Assembly: GCA_020851855.1 (NCBI GenBank)
Contig: JADZBY010000693.1
Location: 1 to 6,565 of the forward strand
Length of the DNA stretch: 6,565 bases
From: Anaerolineae bacterium
GTDB taxonomy: Bacteria > Chloroflexota > Anaerolineae > Aggregatilineales > UBA2796
Direction of reading: 5' to 3'
Made by a program: the position numbers and the translations under genes. A model generated the notes under the pieces. The model saw only the letters and a program-made list of their open reading frames with translations, had not been told where the DNA came from and made no database searches. Positions 1 to 5,341 of the stretch are shown here, one piece after another; position 1 is the stretch's first letter; each line of letters begins with the position of its first letter.

Positions 1-47
1 CTGCCTCGTCCGCTCTTTCCCTCGTCCGATGCCTACCTCGTCTGCCG

Positions 48-88
48 CCCCTCGCCATGAGGGAGAGGGGTCGGGGGTGAGGGTTACC
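48..88 (+). repeat. G-rich hairpin/quadruplex element, copy A
   Basis: CCCCTC (48-53) can pair with the following GAGGGG, or CCCTC with GAGGG around a GCCAT loop. The 3' side has four G runs (61-63, 67-70, 73-77, 81-83) with loops AGA, TC and TGA, which fits the G3+N1-7 quadruplex pattern on the plus strand. Nearly the same sequence recurs at 214-254 and 380-420. Confidence 0.85.
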
Positions 89-119
89 GCGCCAGGCGTG
101 AGAGGGCGCGCGCAGAAAC

Positions 120-177
120 GGACAACGCAGGCGTTGTCCCTACACCGCGTCGGGTAGGGACGAGGCCTGCCTCGTCC
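120..177. repeat. P1-P2 composite palindrome, head copy 1
   Basis: P1 (120-139) is GGACAACGCAGGCGTTGTCC: 9-nt arms around AG. P2 (158-177) is GGACGAGGCCTGCCTCGTCC: 9-nt arms around CT. Both start GGAC and end GTCC. The linker begins CTAC and ends GTAG, so the right flank of P1 (GTCCCTAC) is the reverse complement of the left flank of P2 (GTAGGGAC). A third, central stem is therefore possible. Confidence 0.9.
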
Positions 178-213
178 GCCCTTTACCTCGTCCGATCCCT
201 ACCTCGTCTGCCG

Positions 214-254
214 CCCCTCGCCATGAGGGAGAGGGGTCGGGGGTGAGGGTTACC
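214..254 (+). repeat. G-rich hairpin/quadruplex element, copy B
   Basis: This is copy A displaced by exactly 166 bp. It has the same CCCTC/GAGGG hairpin and the same four G runs (227-249) on the plus strand. Confidence 0.85.
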
Positions 255-285
255 ACGCCAGGTGTGAGAGGGCGTGCGCAGAAAC

Positions 286-343
286 GGACAACGCAGGCGT
301 TGTCCCTACACCGCGTCGTGTAGGGACGAGGCCTGCCTCGTCC
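286..343. repeat. P1-P2 composite palindrome, head copy 2
   Basis: P1 at 286-305 and P2 at 324-343 are identical to those at 120 and 158. The linker here is a better inverted repeat (CTACAC, 6-nt loop, GTGTAG), which strengthens the case for a central third stem. Confidence 0.9.
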
Positions 344-379
344 GCTCTTTACCTCACCCGCCCTTCGCCTCGTCTGCCG

Positions 380-420
380 CCCCTCGCCATGAGGGAGAGG
401 GGGCGGGGGTGAGGGTTACC
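380..420 (+). repeat. G-rich hairpin/quadruplex element, copy C, at the hydrolase stop
   Basis: This is the third in-register copy. Its G runs span 393-415 (loops AGA, C, TGA). The next three bases, TTA at 416-418, are the reverse complement of the hydrolase TAA stop. For the leftward hydrolase transcript the G-rich strand is the template, and the RNA would carry the C-rich hairpin right after the stop. It could act as a transcript-end element, but there is no U run, so I do not call it an intrinsic terminator. Confidence 0.8.
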
Positions 421-2116
421 GCCTCACGACGGGCAGAATCACCCGCGACGGGTGCGCCGCGTCGTGCAGGATGGTCTGCCGGGCCGGTTGCATGTGGGCG
501 CTGCTGCCGAAATCGTCGCCCGTGTTCGGATTGCGGTCCCAGCGCGGAAACGAGGCGCTCGCCACGTCCACGCGGATGGAATGCCCGGCCCGGAACAGGT
601 TTGCCGTGGCCCACAGGTCAATCGTGTACTCGTAGGCGCGGCCTGGCTCGATCAGCGAGGGCGGCTGCGCATCGCCATCCCGGAAGCGCGCCCGCACGAT
701 GCCATCGCACAGGGGTTGGGCGAAACCGTCCGGGTGCACGTCGATCAGGCGCGCCACAAAATCCGTATCGCGCGCATCGCTGGCCGCCCACAGCCGCACG
801 CTGACCGGCCCGGTCACTTCCACATCGCGCTCAAGCGGGGCGGACGTGTAACTGAGCACATCGGGCCGCGCCTCGACCGGGCGCTGATCGACGGGACCCG
901 CGCCGTACAGCGGATTCATGAGCAGCGCGCCGCCGCGCACCGGCGTTGGATCGGCGGGATCATATGTGTACCTGTCGGGCGGCTCGTCGCCCGGCGCGTC
1001 AAAGCTCAGCCCGCCATTCGCCCGCAGGAACATCGGCGTGTTCCGGGCGCGCGCCAGTGGCCAATCCGCCTCATCGCGCCACACATTCTCGCCCATGATG
1101 AACAGCTTCACCGGCGGCTCGGCCATCAGGCCCGTGTCGCGCCCCTTCAGCCAGTGGTCGAACCAGCGCACGGTCAGCCCGACCATGTCAAATTGCAGGT
1201 TGACCCAGTTTCCGGCGGCAAAACCGAAGTCCATCTCGCCCACAACGCTGCGCGGGCCGTTGTGCGTCCACGGGCCGATCAGCAACTTCGCGCCGTACTC
1301 GCGCAGCGCCGTGTAGTTTTGCAGCGCGCCGCCCAGGAAGATGTCGTACCAGCCGCCGATGTTGTAGGCCGGATAGCGCAGCCGGTCGTAAAACTCGGCG
1401 GGCGATTGTTCCCGAAAGGCGTCGCGCGCGTTCGGACGCTCGAAGAACAGGTCAAATGCCGCCGCGCCGGTATTTGTGCGGCGCAGCGGCGCGAAATCCT
1501 TCAGCGGCAGCGACATGTAACCCGCCGGGCGCAGCGTATCGATGGCCTGCACCAGCGCGCCCATCGCCGCCCGCTGCACGTCCGGCGGCTGCCCGGCGAT
1601 GCGCTTGAGCGTGGTCTCGACGCCTACGCCCAGCATCCAGTTGGCGAACAGGCCCAGTTCCAGCGCCCCGCCGCGCCACGACAGGCCGTCGCGCGCATCG
1701 GCCCACGTCACGCACGGGAAGAGCGCCTTCAGGCTCGGCGGGTTGTGCGCAGCGGCGCTCCACTGGGTGAAGCCCAGGTACGACGCGCCGAACATGCCCA
1801 CGCTGCCGTTCGAGCCGGGCAGCGCGGCGGCCCATTCGACGCTGTCGTACCCGTCGCGCGCCTCGTTGAGCATGGGCAGCCACTCCCCACCCGACGCCGC
1901 CCGCCCGCGCACATCCTGGATGACGACGATGTACCCGGCGCTGGCCAGCCGCACGGCGTCCCAGAAGTCGCCCGTGGTCGAGAAATCTTTGACATACGGC
2001 GTACGCGCCAGCAGCACCGGAAACGGGCCGCCTTCGACCGGGCGGAAAACGTTGGCCAGCAGCACGATACCATCGCGCATCGTCGCGGGCACGTTAAATT
2101 CGACGGTGATGTTCAT
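416..2116 (-). CDS. CocE/NonD family alpha/beta hydrolase (peptidase S15-like)
   Basis: This 566-aa protein matches the X-Pro dipeptidyl-peptidase/cocaine esterase family, whose members cleave acyl-peptide, ester or amide bonds. The nucleophile is Ser112 in GASYLG. Asp258 in GGWYD and His285 in GPWTHNG complete the triad, and Tyr41 in RTPY sits where the family has its oxyanion Tyr. The order and spacing are very close to cocaine esterase as I recall it (about 574 aa). Residues about 1-320 form the hydrolase domain with its helical cap, and about 325-566 the C-terminal jelly-roll. There is no signal peptide or membrane segment, so it is probably cytoplasmic. The ATG is 26 nt after the glycosyltransferase stop, with a modest GGGAG about 12 nt upstream, so it is probably the second gene of that operon. 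The final codons, CGG TAA, abut and partly lie in a repeat. The substrate (beta-lactam ester, peptide or other) cannot be read from the sequence. Confidence 0.93.
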   Translation of the reverse strand: MNITVEFNVPATMRDGIVLLANVFRPVEGGPFPVLLARTPYVKDFSTTGDFWDAVRLASAGYIVVIQDVRGRAASGGEWLPMLNEARDGYDSVEWAAALPGSNGSVGMFGASYLGFTQWSAAAHNPPSLKALFPCVTWADARDGLSWRGGALELGLFANWMLGVGVETTLKRIAGQPPDVQRAAMGALVQAIDTLRPAGYMSLPLKDFAPLRRTNTGAAAFDLFFERPNARDAFREQSPAEFYDRLRYPAYNIGGWYDIFLGGALQNYTALREYGAKLLIGPWTHNGPRSVVGEMDFGFAAGNWVNLQFDMVGLTVRWFDHWLKGRDTGLMAEPPVKLFIMGENVWRDEADWPLARARNTPMFLRANGGLSFDAPGDEPPDRYTYDPADPTPVRGGALLMNPLYGAGPVDQRPVEARPDVLSYTSAPLERDVEVTGPVSVRLWAASDARDTDFVARLIDVHPDGFAQPLCDGIVRARFRDGDAQPPSLIEPGRAYEYTIDLWATANLFRAGHSIRVDVASASFPRWDRNPNTGDDFGSSAHMQPARQTILHDAAHPSRVILPVVRR

Positions 2117-2142
2117 GAAGGCAATCTACTCCCTGCCACAGC

Positions 2143-3327
2143 CTACCCTCTGGCCTCGGCCAGAATCTCGTTCACCACGGCGTCAATCGCGCCCTGGTTG
2201 AAAAGCTGCGCCGCTCTGGCGCTTGCGCCCGCCGAGAGCGCCTGCCGCCGCGCTGGCGCTTCCAGGCTGAGCAGGGCGGCGGCGAACGAATCGGCGTCCT
2301 GCCCGACCAGCACATCCTCGCCGGGCTGGAACGGGTAGCCGGCAAGCGCCCGCCCGTGCGTGATGGTCGGAAAGGCGCGGCACAGCGACTCGAACACCTT
2401 CTGTTGCATCCCTTGCCCGAACATGGATGGAACCAACGCGATGTCCATGCCCGCCAGGAATGTCTCCAGGTCCGGTGCGAAGCCATCCAGCACGAGATCG
2501 GCGGCGGCGCGGGACTGGATGTGCGCCGGAATCTTGGTCCCCAGCACGTGAAAGACGAACCGGCCCGGCGCTTGCGCCCGCACGCGCGGCAGCACCTCGC
2601 CCACGACAAATTCCAACGCGCTCCGGTTGTGCGGCACATTGTACGTCGCGCCCATGAAGTACACGTGCAGCGGCGAGCGCTCGGCGGCGGGGCGCGGCGG
2701 GCGCAACAGGGCGGGCAGCGTGCGCAGCGGCAGCGTCTTGACCCGCGCGTCGGGCTTCACCTGCCGGTAAATCGCCGCCTCGTCGGGCGTGATGGCGGCC
2801 AGCACGTGCGAAAAGGCCAGCGCGCGCCGCTCGCCGAGTTCCTTGCCCATCACCCGCAGTCCATTGGCGAGCGACGGCGTTGATTCCTGTCGCTGGTGGG
2901 CCGATTCGTAGTTGACGGAGCGCAGTACGATCCGATAGCCTGCCCGAAAGGCCAGGCGCGCCGCCGGCCACAGGTAACTGGCGTGGCACCAGACCAGGTC
3001 CGGCTTCCACTCGCGCAGGGCGTCGCGCAGCGGGCCGCTGAACGACGGCGCGGCATATTCCCAGGCAGCGCCGTCCAGGTAAGCCGGATCGCCCAGCCGC
3101 CGCCACGACCTCTGCTCGTTGCGGTAGGGCGCGACGCGGGCGGGCAGCCCGTGCGCCGCGTAGTAGGCCCGGTGCTCGTCGAGTGGCTTGTAGCGGTAAC
3201 TTTGCGTGAAGAGCAACACCTCGTGGCCCAGGCGCAGCAGATCGCGGACATTGGCCAGCCGGTCCTGCTCGCAGGCTCCCAGCACGTCAAAGCGGGTGAG
3301 CGCCGGATTGGCGACAAGAATACGCAT
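2143..3327 (-). CDS. GT4-like (GT-B fold) glycosyltransferase
   Basis: This 394-aa protein has the two-domain layout of GT-B enzymes. Its N-terminal Rossmann half starts MRILVANPAL with LLRLGHEV at about 31-38. The C-terminal half has HVYFMGATYNVPHNRSALEF at about 221-240, which resembles the FxGs...pN.dA pattern of Glyco_trans_1_4 domains. The donor-binding region is VPSMFGQGMQQKVFESL (about 299-315), with Lys310 and Glu313 where retaining GT4 enzymes carry their conserved K and E. It would transfer a sugar from a nucleotide donor to an unknown acceptor, in the cytoplasm or at the membrane face; no membrane segment is seen. No other surface-polysaccharide gene is nearby. The MRILV start is typical of the family, although no strong ribosome site precedes it. 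A weak promoter (TAGAAT at 3484-3479, TTGTTC 15 nt further upstream) could give a leader of about 145 nt. It could instead be read from the promoter at 3768-3796 if the terminator at 3504-3531 is bypassed. Confidence 0.87.
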   Translation of the reverse strand: MRILVANPALTRFDVLGACEQDRLANVRDLLRLGHEVLLFTQSYRYKPLDEHRAYYAAHGLPARVAPYRNEQRSWRRLGDPAYLDGAAWEYAAPSFSGPLRDALREWKPDLVWCHASYLWPAARLAFRAGYRIVLRSVNYESAHQRQESTPSLANGLRVMGKELGERRALAFSHVLAAITPDEAAIYRQVKPDARVKTLPLRTLPALLRPPRPAAERSPLHVYFMGATYNVPHNRSALEFVVGEVLPRVRAQAPGRFVFHVLGTKIPAHIQSRAAADLVLDGFAPDLETFLAGMDIALVPSMFGQGMQQKVFESLCRAFPTITHGRALAGYPFQPGEDVLVGQDADSFAAALLSLEAPARRQALSAGASARAAQLFNQGAIDAVVNEILAEARG

Positions 3328-3408
3328 AGGATGATGTGCCTGTAGGTCCCTTTCCGGGCAGACAGCGAGCGATTTACCTCATCCCGGCCTGCGCTCTACC
3401 GCGCTTTT

Positions 3409-3455
3409 CCCCCTCTCTCTGCGGTACTCCGCATAGAGAGGGGGTAGGGGGTGAG
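3409..3455 (+). repeat. G-rich hairpin element, divergent copy D
   Basis: Arms 3409-3424 and 3429-3444 pair at 15 of 16 positions around a TACT loop, giving a very strong hairpin. The tail, GGGGGTAGGGGGTGAGG, resembles the tail of copies A-C. The loop-side sequence is completely different, so only the stem plan and the tail are shared. It lies about 80 nt upstream of the glycosyltransferase start, in its probable leader. Neither strand has a T run after the stem, so it is not an intrinsic terminator. Confidence 0.75.
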
Positions 3456-3503
3456 GCTCCTTCCAGACAGCCTCTCGGATTCTACACAGCGCCGGTGTGG
3501 AAC

Positions 3504-3531
3504 AAAAAAAACAGCCGGTTTCCCGGCTGTT
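3504..3531 (-). terminator. Intrinsic (Rho-independent) terminator, leftward
   Basis: Read on the minus strand, AACAGCCGG and CCGGCTGTT form a perfect 9-bp stem capped by a GAAA tetraloop (a GNRA loop), followed directly by a run of T. The eight A at 3504-3511 on the plus strand give the U run, overlapping the foot of the stem. The asymmetry fixes the direction: it stops transcripts coming from higher coordinates. It lies about 175 nt before the glycosyltransferase start, with no gene between it and kbl, so it must end a non-coding RNA or attenuate an operon leader. Confidence 0.9.
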
Positions 3532-3761
3532 CAGTAGGTGCAAAATCTAGCGGCAAAGAGAGTAATTGTGGCGAGCTAAGCTCCTATTTTTCAACGCTAC
3601 AGCCCGGCTCAGGCAAAATCTTTAGTAACTTATTCTCCTGTCCCGGGCTGCGGCGTTCTGTGCGCAGCGTATAATCGTATTGGCGGGTGGTAGCCATCGC
3701 TGCGGCTACACAATGGATGTAAATATGTCGGAAAAGGTTGTCTATTCCTGTAAAGCAATTT
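3504..3761 (-). ncRNA. Putative structured small RNA or attenuator leader (unrecognised family)
   Basis: The span is bounded by a sigma70-like promoter (TATAAT at 3773-3768, expected start near 3761) and a canonical terminator, both facing left. The predicted transcript is about 260 nt. Three structural blocks are visible. Arms 3637-3650 and 3600-3613 give 8 bp, a 2x2 internal loop and 4 bp, with a 23-nt loop. A 5-bp stem (3595-3599 with 3548-3552) directly abuts it and encloses a small hairpin at 3573-3583. The terminator hairpin follows. The minus-strand 9-mer AGATTTTGC occurs twice (3621-3613 and 3548-3540), outside the stems. I could not match it to 6S, tmRNA, SRP, RNase P or a known riboswitch. 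It could be a free regulatory RNA, or a leader controlling read-through into the glycosyltransferase operon. Transcription is well supported; function is unknown. Confidence 0.45.
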
Positions 3762-3779
3762 GAGGCGATTATACGGTGC
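3664..3779. repeat. Inverted pair of TATAAT-containing 14-mers
   Basis: The 14-mer at 3664-3677 is the reverse complement of 3766-3779 at 13 of 14 positions, including the exact 10-mer CGTATAATCG. The right arm holds the -10 box of the leftward promoter. The left arm puts a TATAAT on the plus strand at 3670-3675, but without a recognisable -35 box. Confidence 0.7.
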
Positions 3780-3796
3780 GGATTCGGCGCTCACAA
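3768..3796 (-). promoter_or_regulatory. Sigma70-like promoter facing left
   Basis: On the minus strand, TTGTGA (3796-3791, 4 of 6 matches to TTGACA) is followed after exactly 17 bp by a perfect TATAAT (3773-3768). Transcription should begin near 3761. The only matching downstream stop signal is the terminator at 3504-3531. Confidence 0.6.
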
Positions 3797-3910
3797 CCTT
3801 CGCCAGGGGAAAATCATTAAGAAATGGCCGAAGATTGACTTGAGGACGGCTTTCACATTAACGCTTAGCCTGTAATGATAGGAAATACTCTGAAACCGCT
3901 TCCTGTGCAC

Positions 3911-3928
3911 AAGGAGAGTCGCATGTAA
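3911..3928 (+). promoter_or_regulatory. Strong ribosome site followed by a start-stop mini-ORF (ATG TAA)
   Basis: AAGGAG (3911-3916) sits 6 nt before ATG (3923-3925), which is followed at once by TAA (3926-3928). The spacing is ideal, yet only one codon can be read. The mini-ORF is in the same frame as kbl, whose start is 84 nt after this stop, and an in-frame TGA at 3992-3994 also intervenes. It may be a translated leader element of kbl, a remnant of a lost gene, or chance. Confidence 0.4.
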
Positions 3929-3997
3929 AGGATAATTCAGGGCATTACGGACGAGAAAAGGATTAAGATAAAAGGTCCGAACATTGGGACATGACCC

Positions 3998-4003
3998 GGA
4001 GGT
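3998..4003 (+). promoter_or_regulatory. Ribosome binding site of kbl
   Basis: GGAGGT lies 9 nt before the ATG at 4013 and fixes that start. The surrounding bases GACC-CGGA-GGTC (3993-4004) could form a small hairpin over the site. An upstream GGTC (3974-3977) could compete for the same GACC. Confidence 0.8.
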
Positions 4004-4012
4004 CTTCATTCT

Positions 4013-5191
4013 ATGGAGTCGAATACGGCCTGGATTGAGCGGGAATTGGCCCAGCTCAAAGAACAGGGATTGCTGATCCACTTCCGCACCGTCGAAAGCC
4101 CGGAGGGGCCGTGGCTCACCGTCGATGGGCGCAAGGTGCTCAACCTGTGCGCAAACAACTACCTGGGGCTGGCGGCGGACCCGCGCCTGGCGCAGGCAGC
4201 CAAAGACGCCATCGACCAGTACGGCATCGGCCCGGCGGCGGTGCGCACCATCGCGGGCACGATGAGCCTGCACCTGGCGCTGGAACGGCGGCTGGCGGCG
4301 TTCAAGGGCGTCGAGGCGGCCATCACCTTCCAGAGCGGCTTCAACGCAAACATCGCCGCCATCCCGGCGCTGGTCGGCAAGGACGACGTGATCTTCTCTG
4401 ACGAGCTGAACCACGCCAGCATCATCGACGGCGCGCGCCTGAGCCGGGCGGAGATCGTCCGGTTTGCGCACGCCGACCCGGCGGACCTGCGCCGCAAGAT
4501 CGAAGAGACGCACACCACCGGACGCCGCCTGATCATCACCGACGGCGTGTTCAGCATGGACGGCGACATCGCGCCGCTGCCGGAGATTTACGAGGTGGCG
4601 CGCGAGCACAACATCCTGCTCATGGTCGACGACGCGCACGGCGAGGGCGTGCTGGGGCGCGGCGGGCGCGGCATCGTGGACCACTTCAGCCTGCATGGCA
4701 AAGTGGACATCGAAGTTGGCACGCTGAGCAAGGCGTTTGGCGTGGTGGGCGGCGTGGTGGCCGGCAAGCCGATCATCATCGACTGGCTGCGGCAGCGCGC
4801 CCGACCGTTCCTGTTCAGCAGCGCCATGACCGTCCCGGACGTGGCGGCCTGTCTGGCGGCGGTGGATGTGCTCGAAGCCAGCACCGAGCGCGTGGACCGG
4901 CTCTGGCGCAATGCGGAGTTCTTCCGGCGCGAGATGCAGCGGCTCGGCTTCGATACGGGCGCGAGCCAGACGCCCATCGTGCCGATCATGCTCGGTGAAG
5001 CGCCGCTCGCCCAGCAGTTCAGCCGCCGGCTGTTCGAAGAGGGCGTCTTTGCAATGGCCATCGGCTTCCCGACCGTGCCGCGCGGCAAGGCCCGTATCCG
5101 GGTCATGAACAGCGCCGCGCACAGCCAATCCGACCTGGAGCAGGCGCTCGCCGTCTTCGAAAAGGTCGGCAAAGAGCTGGCGGTGGTGTAA
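4013..5191 (+). CDS. kbl: 2-amino-3-ketobutyrate CoA ligase (glycine C-acetyltransferase)
   Basis: This 392-aa protein is a PLP-dependent alpha-oxoamine synthase. It converts 2-amino-3-ketobutyrate and CoA to glycine and acetyl-CoA, the second step of threonine breakdown, in the cytoplasm. Visible landmarks are NNYLGL (48-53), RTIAGT (78-83), DELNHASIIDG with the ring-stacking His134 (130-140), TDGVFSMDGD (176-185), VDDAHGEGVLG with Asp207 and His209, and GTLSKAFG with Lys240 as the PLP Schiff-base lysine. RPFLFSS (264-270) and the C-terminal KARIRV/SAAHS region fit Kbl better than the related BioF. The length is that of a full Kbl (about 395-400 aa). The start is fixed by GGAGGT 9 nt upstream. 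The usual partner, threonine dehydrogenase (tdh), is not next to it. A hairpin repeat begins 10 nt after the TAA, and psuG follows after 150 nt. Confidence 0.95.
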   Translation: MESNTAWIERELAQLKEQGLLIHFRTVESPEGPWLTVDGRKVLNLCANNYLGLAADPRLAQAAKDAIDQYGIGPAAVRTIAGTMSLHLALERRLAAFKGVEAAITFQSGFNANIAAIPALVGKDDVIFSDELNHASIIDGARLSRAEIVRFAHADPADLRRKIEETHTTGRRLIITDGVFSMDGDIAPLPEIYEVAREHNILLMVDDAHGEGVLGRGGRGIVDHFSLHGKVDIEVGTLSKAFGVVGGVVAGKPIIIDWLRQRARPFLFSSAMTVPDVAACLAAVDVLEASTERVDRLWRNAEFFRREMQRLGFDTGASQTPIVPIMLGEAPLAQQFSRRLFEEGVFAMAIGFPTVPRGKARIRVMNSAAHSQSDLEQALAVFEKVGKELAVV

Positions 5192-5200
5192 GGAAGATAG

Positions 5201-5242
5201 CCCTCACTCCCCCGGCCCCTCTCTCCCGGCGGGCGAGAGGGG
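5201..5242 (-). repeat. G-rich hairpin/quadruplex element, inverted copy E
   Basis: This is the only member in the opposite orientation. CCCCTCTC (5216-5223) pairs with GAGAGGGG (5235-5242) around an inner CCC-GGC-GGG. On the minus strand, four G runs lie opposite the C runs at 5225-5227, 5216-5219, 5209-5213 and 5201-5203, fitting a quadruplex. It starts 10 nt after the kbl stop. No T run follows the stem. Confidence 0.8.
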
Positions 5243-5272
5243 AGCAGTGCAGGATGTCGCCGGCGCGCTTCA

Positions 5273-5308
5273 CCCCTCGCCATGAGGGAGAGGGGCCGGG
5301 GGTGAGGG
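5273..5308 (+). repeat. G-rich hairpin/quadruplex element, copy F, in the psuG leader
   Basis: This nearly matches copies A-C: a CCCTC-GCCAT-GAGGG hairpin (5274-5288), then G runs at 5286-5288, 5292-5295, 5298-5302 and 5306-5308. It ends 33 nt before the psuG ATG. Its tail (5288-5308) is complementary to copy E (5201-5223), so E and F can also pair with each other. Confidence 0.85.
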
Positions 5309-5341
5309 TTTCATTTCTCGGCCCTGTTTCTCGGAGAAGAC

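Larger units (their letters stand above)
1..422. repeat. 166-bp tandem repeat array, 2.5 copies
   Basis: Copy 1 runs 1-166, copy 2 runs 167-332 and a partial copy 3 runs 333-422. All three stay in exact register with a period of 166, and differ by scattered substitutions. Each full unit holds in order: CTCGTCCG-rich words, a G-rich hairpin element, a spacer, palindrome P1, an 18-nt linker and palindrome P2, whose right half starts the next unit. Copy 3 breaks off just after its G-rich element, at the 3' end of the hydrolase gene. The window opens inside the array, so its left limit is unknown. I see no credible gene before 416; open frames here are repeat-derived. Confidence 0.9.
3328..4012. 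other. Divergent intergenic region, AT-richer, no convincing gene
   Basis: This 685-bp region separates the leftward glycosyltransferase/hydrolase pair from the rightward kbl/psuG pair. By my count, 60-nt lines from 3721 to 3960 are about 40-47% GC, far below the flanking genes. From left to right it holds a G-rich hairpin, a minus-strand terminator, a structured stretch, a minus-strand promoter, a start-stop mini-ORF with a strong ribosome site, and the kbl ribosome site. I found no convincing plus-strand promoter for kbl. The 3328-3408 part, just upstream of the glycosyltransferase, shows nothing I can name. Confidence 0.8.

Noticed and set aside
452..2338. 628-codon open frame on the plus strand, longer than the hydrolase gene it opposes
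   Set aside because: It crosses the hydrolase, the gap and part of the glycosyltransferase. Its product is rich in His, Arg, Gln and Pro with no family motif. Long antisense frames are common opposite GC-rich genes, and the minus-strand frames hold full catalytic motifs.
3409..3444. Strong hairpin as an intrinsic terminator
   Set aside because: No T run follows the stem on either strand; only four T precede it on the plus strand, which is the wrong side.
3670..3675. TATAAT as a plus-strand promoter for kbl
   Set aside because: No acceptable -35 box lies 16-18 bp upstream, and it would give a leader of over 300 nt. It is kept only as part of the inverted pair.
3685..3692. GGGTGGTA on the plus strand, resembling the start of a T-box motif
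   Set aside because: The match breaks after eight bases. No specifier stem, paired antiterminator or plus-strand terminator is visible, and the terminator in the region faces the other way.
3328..4012. tRNA, 6S, tmRNA, SRP or RNase P RNA gene
   Set aside because: I looked for T-arm, tag-reading, GGAAGCAG-like and RNase P core motifs on both strands and found none convincing.
3791..5128. 445-codon minus-strand open frame
   Set aside because: It is antisense to kbl, has the His/Arg/Asp-rich composition of a shadow frame and no recognisable domain.
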